From Variovorax sp. J22G73 (lineage in GTDB: Bacteria > Pseudomonadota > Gammaproteobacteria > Burkholderiales > Burkholderiaceae_C), in NCBI RefSeq assembly GCF_030317035.1, contig NZ_JASZYK010000005.1, positions 310,001 to 374,000 of the forward strand: a stretch of 64,000 nucleotides of DNA. The letters run 5' to 3'. Shown here piece after piece: positions 42,411-51,578 of this stretch; within the stretch, counting starts at the first letter, position 1; each line of letters begins with the position of its first letter. Both the position numbers and the translations under genes were made by a program. The notes under the pieces are model-generated. The model was not told the DNA's origin and did not search any database. It saw only the letters and a list, made by a program, of their open reading frames with translations.

Positions 42411-42977
42411 CTACGCCGCATGAAAGCCGGCATCGATCAGCGCGCACTGCAACATGCCTTGCGCGATGTACTTCTGCACCATGCGCTCGGACACGCCGAG
42501 CTCGCGGGCGATGTCGCGGTACGGCACGCCGTCGATCTGCGCCATGACGAAGGCGGTGGCCGCTTTGTGCGACAGCCGGCTGAGCATGGTGCCGATCTCC
42601 AGCAAGGTCTCGATGACGATGGCACGGTGCTCGGGCGAAGGCTCGTGGCAGTCGGGCCGCGCGGCCAGCGTCTGCAGCCAGGCCTGCTCGATCTCGCGGC
42701 GCCGCCACAGGTCGATGCACAGCCCGTTGGCGGTGGCGCGAAGGTAGCCCCGTGCCTCGGCGAAGCTGTTGAACCCGCGCGAGGCGGGCTTGACCATCAG
42801 CCGCACGAAGGTGTCGTGCGCCAGGTCGGCCGCGTCGGCCGCGTTGCCCAGCTTGTGGCGCAGCCGGCCCTGCAGCCAGCCGTGGTGGCTGGTGTAGAGG
42901 TCGGTGATGTCCGCGAAGTCCGCGATGCCCCTGATGTCCTGGGGCTCGGGGCAAAGGTGTGCGGCCATGGTCGCCAT
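42411..42977 (-). CDS. FecI-type ECF sigma factor
   Basis: A 188-residue ECF sigma factor. Region 2 is ITDLYTSHHGWLQGRLRHKLGN (given here as YTSHHGWLQGRLRHKLG) with DLAHDTFVRLM, and region 4 has AFVMAQIDGVPYRDIARELG then SERMVQKYIAQGML. It would direct RNA polymerase to the downstream STN-receptor promoter. It lies 36 bases after the first-transcribed TonB receptor gene and 12 bases before fecR, so the trio is probably one transcript. Start ATG 42977; ATG 42968 is possible. Confidence 0.9.
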   Translation of the reverse strand: MATMAAHLCPEPQDIRGIADFADITDLYTSHHGWLQGRLRHKLGNAADAADLAHDTFVRLMVKPASRGFNSFAEARGYLRATANGLCIDLWRRREIEQAWLQTLAARPDCHEPSPEHRAIVIETLLEIGTMLSRLSHKAATAFVMAQIDGVPYRDIARELGVSERMVQKYIAQGMLQCALIDAGFHAA

Positions 42978-43013
42978 GTGCGCTCGATCGGTCGTGCCGG
43001 ATGCCGGCCAGCC

Positions 43014-45206
43014 TCAGAACTTGTATTTCACCGAGAGCGTGGCGTTGCGCGGGGCCAGGTAGGTGAGCTGGCTGTACGCGTCGAACATGCCGTAGTACTT
43101 CCTGTTCGTCGCGTTGTTGATGTTGAGCTGGGCCGACAGCCGGGGCGTGAACTCGTAGCGCGCCATCAGGTTGACCAGCGCATAGGCGCCCTGGTCGATG
43201 CGCTGCGTTTCGCCCAGCGGGTTGACGGCGTTGGTGTAGGTCTTGCCCTGCCAGCTCACGCCGCCACCGAGCGTGAGCGCGCTCCATGCGCCGGGCAGGC
43301 GGTAGGTGGTGAACAGCCGCACCAGCTTGCGCGGGTAGATGCTGTTCACGTCCTGCCCGTCCTCGTCCTTCAGGCGGTACTGCGTGTAGCCGGCGCTGAC
43401 GTTCCAGCCGCGCGCGAGCTCGCCCGTGAGCTCCAGCTCGAAGCCGTTGCTGGTGGCGCCGTCGGAGGCGCGGTACACCGTTTCGGGCAGGCCGCCCAGG
43501 CCGGTGAGCCGGTCGGTGGTGGCGACGGCCAGGTTCTTCTGCTTGATGTGGAACACGGCGGCCGAGGCGTTCACGCGCCCGTCGAGAAATTCGCCCTTCA
43601 CGCCGGTCTCGAAGCTCTTGCCCTTGATGGGGTCGAGGTAGGTGCCGTTGATGTCGCGCGCGTTCTGCGGCTGGAAGATGTCGGTGTAGCTCGCGTACAG
43701 CGAGAGTTCCTTGCTCATGTCGAAGACGATGCCCGCGTAGGGCGTGACTTCGCTGTTGAACTTCAGGCGGTAGGGGTTGCTGTAGATGTCGTCGCCGGTC
43801 TTCTCGTAGTTGGTGACGCGCGCGCCGACGATCAGCTTGAGCGGGTCGGCGAGGTTCAGTCGCGCGGCGCCGTACAGGGCGTCCTGCCTGGTCTCGCTCT
43901 TGCCGTAGTAGCTCAGCGCGCCCCACGCCGGCTCGGGGTAGGCGCCGCTCCAGTTGTTGAAGTCGCTCGCCATGCCGAACGACGGCGTGGCCGAGCGGCT
44001 GTTGGCGATGAACTTCTGCGTGGAGCTGGTGTAGCCGAAGGCCAGTTCGTGGTCGCGCCCGAGCAGCTTCACGGTGCCGCTGGCGGCCGCGCTGAAGTCG
44101 TCCTGCTTGGTCTTCACGTTGTACGAAGCCGCGAACGCGGACATGCCCAGGCCGGTGAAGACGCTGGGCGCGCCCGACAGGTACAGCAGGTAGGAGTCGG
44201 CCTTGCGCTCGCCGTGGTTGTAGCTGAGCTTGAGCTTCCAGTCGTTGGAGAAGCGGTGCTCCAGCGAGGCGAAGTAGGTGTCGTAGTCGGTGTTCCAGCG
44301 CGTCCAGTCGGCGGCGCTGGTCTTGGAGGTGTCCCAGTTGGTGCGGATGCCCTCGCTGTACCAGACCGGCAGGCCGCCCCACATCGGGCCCTTGGTGTCG
44401 AACTTCTGGCGGCTCAGCCCGGCGGTGAGCAGCGTGCGCGGCCCCAGGTCGGCCTCCACTGTGGCGAACAGGGTGCTGTTGCGGGTGCTCAGGCCGCGGA
44501 TGTAGCTGTCCTTGTCGTCGGTTTCGCCGACGATGCGCGCGCGCACGGTCTTGGCTTCGTTCAGCGGCGTCGACAGGTCGACCAGCGCGCGGCGCTGGTT
44601 CCAGCTGCCGGCCTCCAGCTCGACGCTGCCGGTGAACACGTTGCTGCTGGCGCGCTTGCGCACCAGGTTGATGGCCGCGGAGGGGTCGCCGGCACCGGTG
44701 GTGAGGCCGGTGGCGCCGCGCACCACTTCCACACGGTCATAGGTGGCGAGGCTGGTGAAGACCTCGCCCGAGCTCCACGGCTGCTCCCAGGTGGTGGGCA
44801 CGCCGTCGATCAGCAGCGTGTTGATGTCGAAGCCGCGCGCGGTGAACTGGCCGCGGCTGGTCTCGTACTGGTTGACGGACACGCCGGTGGTGTTGTTGAT
44901 GACGTCGGTGATGGTCTTCAGGCCCTGGTCCTCGATGCGCTGCTTGGTCACCACCGTGACCGACTGCGGCGTTTCGCGCACGCTCATGCTCAGCGGCGTG
45001 GCCGTCCTGGAGGCGCCGGTGGTGTAGGAGCCGGTGCCCTCGGTGGTTTCGCTCTGGCCCGTGGCCTCGACGGTGACCGCGGGCAGCGAGTCCTTGGACT
45101 CCTGCGCCGCCGCCAGCGCGGGAATGGCCATCGCGATGCACAGCGCGAGCCGGTTGAGTTGGCCGCCGCGTGCCTTGGAATGCCTTGATTTCATGACCCT
45201 CGTCAT
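43014..45206 (-). CDS. TonB-dependent siderophore receptor (FhuE/FpvA-like, no STN domain)
   Basis: A 730-residue outer-membrane receptor. A signal peptide ends near ALAAAQE; the plug begins directly (LPAVTVEATGQSE, VRETPQSVTVVTKQRIEDQG, FTARGFDINTLLIDGVPTTW, VEVVRGATGLTTGAGDPS), and the barrel ends NATLSVKYKF. There is no N-terminal STN domain, unlike the receptor downstream of fecR. MWGGLPVWYSEG and TSWARWNT-like segments recall FhuE (coprogen/rhodotorulate). AGGA six bases before ATG 45206 fixes the start. A Fur-box-like sequence lies upstream near 45313-45331. It is the first gene of the locus. Confidence 0.87.
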   Translation of the reverse strand: MTRVMKSRHSKARGGQLNRLALCIAMAIPALAAAQESKDSLPAVTVEATGQSETTEGTGSYTTGASRTATPLSMSVRETPQSVTVVTKQRIEDQGLKTITDVINNTTGVSVNQYETSRGQFTARGFDINTLLIDGVPTTWEQPWSSGEVFTSLATYDRVEVVRGATGLTTGAGDPSAAINLVRKRASSNVFTGSVELEAGSWNQRRALVDLSTPLNEAKTVRARIVGETDDKDSYIRGLSTRNSTLFATVEADLGPRTLLTAGLSRQKFDTKGPMWGGLPVWYSEGIRTNWDTSKTSAADWTRWNTDYDTYFASLEHRFSNDWKLKLSYNHGERKADSYLLYLSGAPSVFTGLGMSAFAASYNVKTKQDDFSAAASGTVKLLGRDHELAFGYTSSTQKFIANSRSATPSFGMASDFNNWSGAYPEPAWGALSYYGKSETRQDALYGAARLNLADPLKLIVGARVTNYEKTGDDIYSNPYRLKFNSEVTPYAGIVFDMSKELSLYASYTDIFQPQNARDINGTYLDPIKGKSFETGVKGEFLDGRVNASAAVFHIKQKNLAVATTDRLTGLGGLPETVYRASDGATSNGFELELTGELARGWNVSAGYTQYRLKDEDGQDVNSIYPRKLVRLFTTYRLPGAWSALTLGGGVSWQGKTYTNAVNPLGETQRIDQGAYALVNLMARYEFTPRLSAQLNINNATNRKYYGMFDAYSQLTYLAPRNATLSVKYKF

Positions 45207-45312
45207 CTGGTGTCCTGCTGGAAAAAACGCTGTGGAAACTCTGGAGTCCAGCCCGTCCGGCCTGCGCTTCTTTGCGATATCGGCGCCGCGGATTACTTGA
45301 ACCCAGTCATCA

Positions 45313-45331
45313 AATAAGAATGATACGCATT
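45313..45331 (-). promoter_or_regulatory. Fur-box-like sequence upstream of the iron-uptake locus
   Basis: AATAAGAATGATACGCATT (45313-45331) matches about 11 of 19 positions of the GATAATGATAATCATTATC consensus, with AT-rich flanks (TTGATAATTGTTCT follows). It lies about 107 bases upstream of the receptor start at 45206. Iron control is expected for such loci. The 243-base gap otherwise shows no gene. Confidence 0.5.
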
Positions 45332-45449
45332 TGATAATTGTTCTTAGGCATTGATCAGTTGTCAGTCGGCAACAAACAACAGCTCCCAATTTCCTCCACG
45401 TTCCTGTGCTGGGCGCGCCCAGGCTTGCCGCACCGCCCGCCTTGCTGCG

Positions 45450-46340
45450 CTACGCGCGCTCCTTCGCCACCAGGAAATCGATGAGCGTGCGCACCGCCTG
45501 CGTCTGGTACCTGCTCGGCACGTACAGCAAGAACTTCTGCGTCGCCAGGAAGTCCAGGTCCCCGTCCTTCAGCGGCACGGCCTGCATCTCCCCGCGCGCC
45601 ATCGGCGCCTGCACCATGTAGTCGGGCACCAGCCCGACGCCCAGCCCCTGCGCGATCGCATCGCACAGAAAGTGAAAGTTCGCCGAAATCAGCCGGGGCC
45701 GCGTGCGCAACGAGCCGGGCCCGCCCGCCTGCACGCCGGCCATGCTCAAGCGCTCGCCGGTCTGCTGCGAGGTGATGAGCGGCAGCTGCTTCAGCGCTTC
45801 GAGGCTCGTCGGCATGCCGTGCCGCGCGATGAACGAGGCGGTCGCGCAGGCCACGTAGTGCACCGGCCCCAGCTCGCGCGCCACCAGGTGCGCCGGCGGC
45901 TCGGCCATGACGCGCACCGCGAAATCGACCGAGCCCTTCACCAGCTCCTCGATGTCGTTGTCGAAGATCACGTGCAGCGTGATCTCCGGGTGCCGCTCCA
46001 TGAACTCCGCCAGCCAGCCCGACATGCGCAGCTGCCCGTAGCCGCTGGGCACGCTCAGGCGGATCATTCCCTGCAGGCCCTTGCCCAGGCTGCTCACGGC
46101 CTCGGCCGCGGCCTTCACCTCGTGCCGCACGGCACGCCCGTGCGCGTAGAGCTTCATGCCCAGCTCGGTGGGCTCCAGCTGGCGCGTGGTACGCCGCAGC
46201 AGCTGCGCACCCAGCTCGCGCTCGAAGCGGTTGATGCGCTGGCTCACGTTGGCGCGGCTCATGCCCAGCATGGCGGCGGCCTTGCTGAGGTTGCCCGCTT
46301 CGATGATGTCGACCAGCAGGCCCAAGGCTTGAACATCCAT
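45450..46340 (-). CDS. LysR-family regulator (divergent from CoA-transferase)
   Basis: A 296-residue LysR protein. The HTH is NLSKAAAMLGMSRANVSQRINRFERE; the effector domain includes IRLSVPSGYGQLRMSGWLAEFM, VDFAVRVMAEPPAHLVARE and AIAQGLGVGLVPDYMV. ATG 46340 is used; a TTG two codons earlier is possible. It is divergent from the CaiB/BaiF-Bug operon across 196 bases that contain an 11-base direct repeat, one copy overlapping this start codon. That arrangement is classic for LysR autorepression and activation. Confidence 0.87.
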   Translation of the reverse strand: MDVQALGLLVDIIEAGNLSKAAAMLGMSRANVSQRINRFERELGAQLLRRTTRQLEPTELGMKLYAHGRAVRHEVKAAAEAVSSLGKGLQGMIRLSVPSGYGQLRMSGWLAEFMERHPEITLHVIFDNDIEELVKGSVDFAVRVMAEPPAHLVARELGPVHYVACATASFIARHGMPTSLEALKQLPLITSQQTGERLSMAGVQAGGPGSLRTRPRLISANFHFLCDAIAQGLGVGLVPDYMVQAPMARGEMQAVPLKDGDLDFLATQKFLLYVPSRYQTQAVRTLIDFLVAKERA

Positions 46341-46392
46341 TGTCAATTCCAGATTTACACAAACGTCATAAATGTCGCACGATTGTCAATTC
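46339..46392. promoter_or_regulatory. Direct repeat ATTGTCAATTC in the LysR/CoA-transferase control region
   Basis: ATTGTCAATTC occurs at 46339-46349 and 46382-46392, 43 bases apart (about four helical turns). Read on the minus strand each contains TTGACA. The two sites on the same DNA face could be bound by a LysR tetramer, and the promoter-proximal copy overlaps the lysR start codon. No other structure is evident up to the CoA-transferase start at 46537. Confidence 0.55.
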
Positions 46393-46536
46393 TTGCGTGC
46401 CGACGAATAATTCGGGCATCCCCCGGCCCCCTGCCAGCCTTCAGTACGCACCGCAAGGTCCTCTCCTGCGGTCGCTGCTTGCCTTGGCTTGCCTCGCTCG
46501 TTTTTGCTCGTTCCAGTTCGTTCGCCCGATCCCCCC

Positions 46537-47745
46537 ATGCCTCTGACCGCTCCTGTCCAGCCCCTGGCCGGCCTCCGTGTTCTCGACCTGTCCCGCGTGC
46601 TCGCGGGCCCGATGTGCGCCATGGCGCTGGCCGACCTGGGCGCCGACGTCATCAAGGTCGAGCACCCCAGCCGCGGCGACGACACGCGCGACTGGGGCGT
46701 GCGCGTGGGCACGCGCAACACCTCGTACTTCAACAGCGCCAATCGCAACAAGCGCTCCGTCACCATCGACCTGCAATCGGACGCGGGCGTGCAGATTGCG
46801 CGCGAGCTCGCCGACAAGTCGGACGTGGTCATCGAGAACTTCAAGGTCGGCGGCGCCGACAAGCTGGGCCTGGGCTACGAGGCGCTGAGCGCGTCGAACC
46901 CGCGGCTGGTGTATTGCTCCATCTCCGGCTATGCGCGCAGCACGCCGGAGGCGCAGCGCCCGGGCTACGACCTGCTGGTGCAGGGCGAGGCCGGCATCAT
47001 GGCCATGAACGGCGAGGCCGGCCAGGGCCCGCTGAAGTTCGGCGTGGCGGCGGTCGACATGTTCACCGGCATGTACGCGGGCCAGGCCATTCTTGCCGCG
47101 CTGTACGAGCGCCATACCACCGGGCGCGGGCGCCACGTGCAGATGGCGCTGTACGACTGCGGGCTGATGATCACCTCCTACTACGGCATGGAAGCGCTGC
47201 TGAAGGCGGGCGACCCGCCCAAGTTCGGCAACGCGCACCCGTCGATCGTTCCCTACGGCGTGTTCGACGCCGCGGACGGCCCGGTGGTCATCACCGTGGG
47301 CAACAACGGCCAGTTCGTGCGCTTCTGCGAGCAGGTGGTCGGCCGGCCCGAATGGGCCACCGACCCACGCTTTGCCACCAACACCGCGCGCTCGGCCAAC
47401 CGCGAGGTGCTGCTGCCGCTGGTGCGCGAAGCCTTGCGCGGCATGAGCCGCCGCGCGCTGCTCGACAGCCTCGCGCAAGCCAGCATTCCTTGCGGCGAGG
47501 TGCTCGGCATGCACGAGGCGCTGACCTCGCAACGCACCGCGCAGGCCAGGCTGCTGCACCACTTCGACGACACCGAGGCCGGGCAGCAGACCGTGCTCGC
47601 GCCGCCCTACGTGATGGACGGCGAACGCACGCCCGTGCGCCGCCCGCCGCCGCACCTGGGGCAGCACACCGACGAGGTGCTGCGCGAAGTGCTGGCCATG
47701 GACGACCAGGCCATCGCCGTGGCGCGCGCGCAGCAGGCGATCTGA
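46537..47745 (+). CDS. CaiB/BaiF family (class III) CoA-transferase
   Basis: A 402-residue enzyme. It shows LAGLRVLDLSRVLAGPMCAM, LADLGADVIKVEHPSRGDDTR, the catalytic-Asp region QRPGYDLLVQGEAGIM, and AILAALYERHTTGRGRHVQMAL. Class III transferases move CoA between carboxylates, for example formyl-, succinyl- or mesaconyl-CoA. The C-terminal half is complete. ATG 46537 follows the family N-terminus; an upstream start at 46489 adds only a low-complexity tail. It is followed 74 bases later by Bug 4, so activation of an imported dicarboxylate is a likely role. Confidence 0.87.
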   Translation: MPLTAPVQPLAGLRVLDLSRVLAGPMCAMALADLGADVIKVEHPSRGDDTRDWGVRVGTRNTSYFNSANRNKRSVTIDLQSDAGVQIARELADKSDVVIENFKVGGADKLGLGYEALSASNPRLVYCSISGYARSTPEAQRPGYDLLVQGEAGIMAMNGEAGQGPLKFGVAAVDMFTGMYAGQAILAALYERHTTGRGRHVQMALYDCGLMITSYYGMEALLKAGDPPKFGNAHPSIVPYGVFDAADGPVVITVGNNGQFVRFCEQVVGRPEWATDPRFATNTARSANREVLLPLVREALRGMSRRALLDSLAQASIPCGEVLGMHEALTSQRTAQARLLHHFDDTEAGQQTVLAPPYVMDGERTPVRRPPPHLGQHTDEVLREVLAMDDQAIAVARAQQAI

Positions 47746-47819
47746 ACCCCAGCAGCGGGAACAGCGGGACCAGCGGGAACCGCTGCGCCACTCCACATTC
47801 TTCTTTCAGAAAAACAGAC

Positions 47820-48821
47820 ATGAACCAAGCTCACATCAGCCGCCGGCACCTGCTGGCCACGGGCGCCGCAGGCGCACTCTCCACCCTCGGCCTGCCGGCC
47901 TTCGCAGCCGACGCCGCCTGGCCGGCCAAGATCGTCAAGATGGTCGTGGCCTTCCCGGCCGGCGGCCCGACCGACACGGCCGCGCGCATCGCGTCGCAGA
48001 AGCTGGGCGAGCGCCTGGGCACGTCGATCATGGTCGACAACCGGCCCGGCGCGTCGGGCTCCATCGGCACGGCGCAGTTCATCAAGTCGCCGGCCGACGG
48101 CAACACGCTGTCGATGTTCGGCATGCCCGCGCTGCTGGCGCCGCTGCTGTACAAGAACGGCGCCTACGACGTGGAGAAAGACTTCATGTGCGTGGCCACC
48201 GTGTACGACCTGCCCATGGCCATCGTCGTCAACCCGACGCTGATGCCGGGCGTCGATTCGCTGCAGAGCCTCATCGCCCAGGCCAAGGCCGCGAAGACGC
48301 CGCTGAACTACACCAGCTCGGGCGCGGGCAGCTTCGGCCACCTGGCCATGGAGCAGCTGAAGGACCTGGGCGGCTTCGACATGCAGCACGTACCCTACCG
48401 CGGCAGCGCGCCGGCCGTCACCGACCTGCTGGGCGGCCAGCTGGGCGTGATGTTCGCGGACGTGGTCGCGGCGCTGCCGCACATCAAGTCGGGCAAGCTG
48501 CGCGCCATTGCCGTCAGCTCGCCGCGCGGCAACGTGCTGCTGCCGGGCGTGAAGACGGTGTCGGCCCAGGGCTTTCCCAACTTCGACTTCGATTCGTGGG
48601 GGGGTCTGATCGCGCCGCTGGGCACGCCCGCGTCGGTGGTCACGCGCATCAACAAGGAGCTCTCCGACATCCTCGCCAAGGACAAGGACGTGCAGGACAA
48701 GCTGGTGCACGCCGGCGCCATCGCCGCCTACCAGCCGGCGGAGGCCATGCGCAAGCGACTGTCGGCGGATGCCGCGCGGTGGACCAAGGTGGCCAAGGAC
48801 AAGAACATCAGCGCGGTCTGA
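47820..48821 (+). CDS. Bug-family (TTT) periplasmic solute-binding protein 4
   Basis: A 333-residue exported binding protein with a Tat-like signal (ISRRHLLATGAAGALS) cleaved near FAADA. Mature motifs are IVKMVVAFPAGGPTDTAAR and IMVDNRPGASGS, then KSPADGNTL. It is co-directional with the CoA-transferase gene. No TctAB permease is nearby. The spacer between them contains an imperfect AGCGGGA repeat (CAGCGGGAACAGCGGGACCAGCGGGAAC region) but no clear terminator, so co-transcription is likely. Confidence 0.87.
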   Translation: MNQAHISRRHLLATGAAGALSTLGLPAFAADAAWPAKIVKMVVAFPAGGPTDTAARIASQKLGERLGTSIMVDNRPGASGSIGTAQFIKSPADGNTLSMFGMPALLAPLLYKNGAYDVEKDFMCVATVYDLPMAIVVNPTLMPGVDSLQSLIAQAKAAKTPLNYTSSGAGSFGHLAMEQLKDLGGFDMQHVPYRGSAPAVTDLLGGQLGVMFADVVAALPHIKSGKLRAIAVSSPRGNVLLPGVKTVSAQGFPNFDFDSWGGLIAPLGTPASVVTRINKELSDILAKDKDVQDKLVHAGAIAAYQPAEAMRKRLSADAARWTKVAKDKNISAV

Positions 48822-48989
48822 GCGGCTGCGGGCCGCCGAACAGTCGCCTTCGCAGGTGGCTGTTCAAGCGCCTTTTCAAGTGGTTTGTAGGCGGCATCCC
48901 ACGACCCCCTCCGGTACGATCAAAAGAGGCAGCGAACAACAAACACGGGCGCCTCCGGGACGCCCCACGATCGAACCGAGGTGACAGCC

Positions 48990-50912
48990 ATGCGAGATTC
49001 AGTCAACACGACGCGGCTGTCCGCGGCAACGCTTTCCGAAGCCGACTATCTCCAGATGGTCGAGGCCGTCACCGACTACGCCATCTTCTTCCTCGACCCC
49101 GAAGGCCTCGTCATCAGCTGGAACGCTGGCGCGCGCCGGACCACCGGCTACGCCAACGAGGACATCATCGGGCGCCACTTCTCGGTGTTCTATCCGACCG
49201 AGGCGCTCGACAGGGGCTGGCCCGCCCACGAGCTCGAACAGGCGCGCGCGCTGGGCCGCTTCGAGGACGAAGGCTGGCGCCTTCGCAAGGACGGCACCCG
49301 CTTCTGGGCCAACATCGTCCTCACCCGCCTGAGAGCGCCCGACGGCACGGTGCGCGGCTTCTCGAAGATCACGCGCGACCTGAGCGAACGGCGCCAGCAG
49401 GAAGACATGCTGCGCGCCAGCGAGGAGCGCTTCAGGCTGCTGGTGGAAGGTGTGAAGGACTACGCCATCTTCATGCTCGACCCGCAGGGCCGCGTGGCCA
49501 GCTGGAACCTGGGCGCGCAGAAGAACAAGGGCTACACCGCCTCCGAAATCATCGGCCAGCATTTTTCGAAGTTCTATCCCGAAGAGGCCATTGCGCGCGG
49601 CTGGCCGGCGCAGGAGCTGCGCAACGCCGTGAAGGACGGGCGCTTCGAGGACGAAGGCTGGCGCGTGCGCAAGGACGGCACGCGCTTCTGGGCCAGCGTG
49701 GTCATCACCACCCTGTACGACGCGGCCGGCCAGCACAAGGGCTTTGCCAAGGTGACCCGCGACCTGACCGACCGCATGCGCATCAGCGCGCTCGAAGACG
49801 AGGGGCGCCGCCTGACCACCTTCCTGGCCATGCTGGGCCATGAGCTGCGCAACCCGCTGGCCCCCATTTCGAATGCGCTCGAATTGCTCAAGCGCGAGCA
49901 GAACGGCTCCAAGGTGCTTGAGCGCACGCGCGACATCCTGGAGCGGCAGCTCAAGCAGATGACACGGCTCATCGACGACCTGCTCGACGTGGGCCGCATC
50001 ACCAGCGGCAAGATCCACATGGAAGCCAAGCCGGTGCGGCTGCGCGACGTGGTCATCGACGCCGTGGAAACCATCGCGCCGCTGGCGGCGCCGCGCTCGC
50101 AGACGCTCGACGTGCAGGTGAACGCCGTCGACCCGTGGGTAACGGGCGACAGCGCCCGGCTGGTGCAGGTGGTGAGCAACCTGCTGCACAACGCCTCGAA
50201 GTTCACCGGGAGCATGGGCCGCATCTCGGTGGTGCTGGCCGTTGCAGGCGCGCAAGCCGAGATCACCGTGAAAGACAACGGCCCCGGCATTGCGCCGCAC
50301 AACCTGCAGAAGGTCTTCGACATCTTCGTGCAGGAAGAGCAGGACGCGGCGCGTTCCAAGGGCGGCCTGGGCCTGGGCTTGAGCCTGGTGCAGCAGGTGG
50401 TGAGCCTGCACCAGGGCTCCGTGAGCGCTTTCAGCACCGGCCGCGCGGGCGAAGGCAGCGAGTTCGTCGTGCACCTGCCGCTGGCGTCGGCCCCGCAGGC
50501 CGAGCCCGACGGCACCGGCCGAGCCCCCGGCGAGCGGCTCGTGCTGATCGTCGACGACAACCAGGACGCCGCCGACACCATGGCGCTGCTGCTGGACGTG
50601 CTGGGCTATGCCACCGCCGTCGCGCACGACGGCTTCTCGGCCATCGCGGCCGTCAAGGCGAAGCGCCCCGACCTGGTGCTGCTCGACATCGGGCTGCCCG
50701 GCATGGACGGTTACCAGGTCGCGAAGCAGCTGCGCGCCGAGCTGGTCGACCCGCCCACGCTCATCGCCGTGACCGGCTACGGCCAGGCCAGCGACCGGGG
50801 CAACAGCCTGGACGCCGGCTTTCACAGCCACCTGGTGAAGCCGGTCGATGTGGCGCGGCTGGAGCAGCTGCTGCAGGAGCTGCTGCCGCTGCGAGGCGAC
50901 GGCACGCCGTAG
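48990..50912 (+). CDS. Soluble PAS-PAS hybrid histidine kinase/response regulator
   Basis: A 640-residue protein with no TM segment. Two PAS domains occupy about 20-140 and 150-268; they are closely alike (TDYAIFFLDPEG/KDYAIFMLDPQG, and HFSVFYPTEA/HFSKFYPEEA), so one arose by duplication. HisKA follows with phospho-acceptor His284 in LGHELRNPLAP; the HATPase has the N box NLLHNASKF, G1 KDNGPGIAP and G2 GLGLGLSLVQQV. The C-terminal receiver has Asp566 in LLDIGLPGMDG. GAGGTGA precedes ATG 48990. The YPTEA-type PAS motif resembles bathy-type light or redox-sensing PAS proteins, but the signal is unknown. Confidence 0.9.
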   Translation: MRDSVNTTRLSAATLSEADYLQMVEAVTDYAIFFLDPEGLVISWNAGARRTTGYANEDIIGRHFSVFYPTEALDRGWPAHELEQARALGRFEDEGWRLRKDGTRFWANIVLTRLRAPDGTVRGFSKITRDLSERRQQEDMLRASEERFRLLVEGVKDYAIFMLDPQGRVASWNLGAQKNKGYTASEIIGQHFSKFYPEEAIARGWPAQELRNAVKDGRFEDEGWRVRKDGTRFWASVVITTLYDAAGQHKGFAKVTRDLTDRMRISALEDEGRRLTTFLAMLGHELRNPLAPISNALELLKREQNGSKVLERTRDILERQLKQMTRLIDDLLDVGRITSGKIHMEAKPVRLRDVVIDAVETIAPLAAPRSQTLDVQVNAVDPWVTGDSARLVQVVSNLLHNASKFTGSMGRISVVLAVAGAQAEITVKDNGPGIAPHNLQKVFDIFVQEEQDAARSKGGLGLGLSLVQQVVSLHQGSVSAFSTGRAGEGSEFVVHLPLASAPQAEPDGTGRAPGERLVLIVDDNQDAADTMALLLDVLGYATAVAHDGFSAIAAVKAKRPDLVLLDIGLPGMDGYQVAKQLRAELVDPPTLIAVTGYGQASDRGNSLDAGFHSHLVKPVDVARLEQLLQELLPLRGDGTP

Positions 50913-51052
50913 CGCAAGGCACGGGCGGCTGCCGAGCGCTGCCGAGCGCAGGGGGAGCGACACGGCAGGGCATGAAACGGGACGCAGCGACAACTGCGCG
51001 GGGCACGGCATTCCTACGATGGCCGCACCCTTCATTCTTCGACTGCCCCGCC

Positions 51053-51523
51053 ATGAAATCGCTGTTCTCCGCGCCCTCGCGCCTCTTCAACATTGCTGCC
51101 TCGCTCGCGCTGGTGCTGAGCCTCGGCGCCTGCGCGACCTACACCGGCGCGCCGCCCGGCGCCGTCGAGGTGCGCCAGGGCGTGGTCGAGCAGATCAACC
51201 CCACCCAGCTGCAGAGCGTGCAGCACCAGGGCATCGGCGCCGTCGTCGGCGGCATCGCCGGCGCGGGGCTGGGCAACCTGTTGGGCCGCGGCACGGGGCG
51301 TGACGTTGCCACGCTGCTGGGCGCCATCGGCGGCGGCATGCTGGGCAACCAGATCCAGCAGAACGACTACGAGCAGCCCCTGCCCGGCCAGCAGGTCGTG
51401 GTGCGCACCGACAGCGGCGTGATCGTCGCGGTGACGCAGCCGATCGACCCGGCGCTGTACCCTGGCATGCGCGTGTACCTAGAGGGCAGCGGCATGGGCG
51501 CGCGCGTCGTGCCGCGGCAATGA
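51053..51523 (+). CDS. Glycine-zipper 2TM lipoprotein, SlyB-like
   Basis: A 156-residue outer-membrane lipoprotein. The signal ends in the lipobox LSLGAC (Cys about 24). Residues 55-100 form the glycine zipper: IGAVVGGIAGAGLGNLLG and LLGAIGGGMLGNQIQ. The C-terminal part is a small beta region (QQVVVRTDSGVIVAV, MRVYLEG). SlyB-type proteins stabilise the outer membrane. ATG 51053; a Gly-rich Shine-Dalgarno is not obvious. A tandem 10-base repeat GCTGCCGAGC (50928-50947) lies in the preceding gap. Confidence 0.87.
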   Translation: MKSLFSAPSRLFNIAASLALVLSLGACATYTGAPPGAVEVRQGVVEQINPTQLQSVQHQGIGAVVGGIAGAGLGNLLGRGTGRDVATLLGAIGGGMLGNQIQQNDYEQPLPGQQVVVRTDSGVIVAVTQPIDPALYPGMRVYLEGSGMGARVVPRQ

Positions 51524-51578
51524 GCCCCGAAGAAAGGGCTTGCGGACGGGCCGCGACGGCCACCAACTGACAGCTCCC

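Noticed and set aside
48822-48836. GCGGC-TGCGG-GCCGC hairpin after Bug 4 as a terminator
   Set aside because: A 5-base stem without a T tract is weak in this GC context.
50928-50947. Tandem GCTGCCGAGC repeat after the hybrid kinase
   Set aside because: Only two copies of a common GC-rich decamer, with no relation to a promoter or start site.
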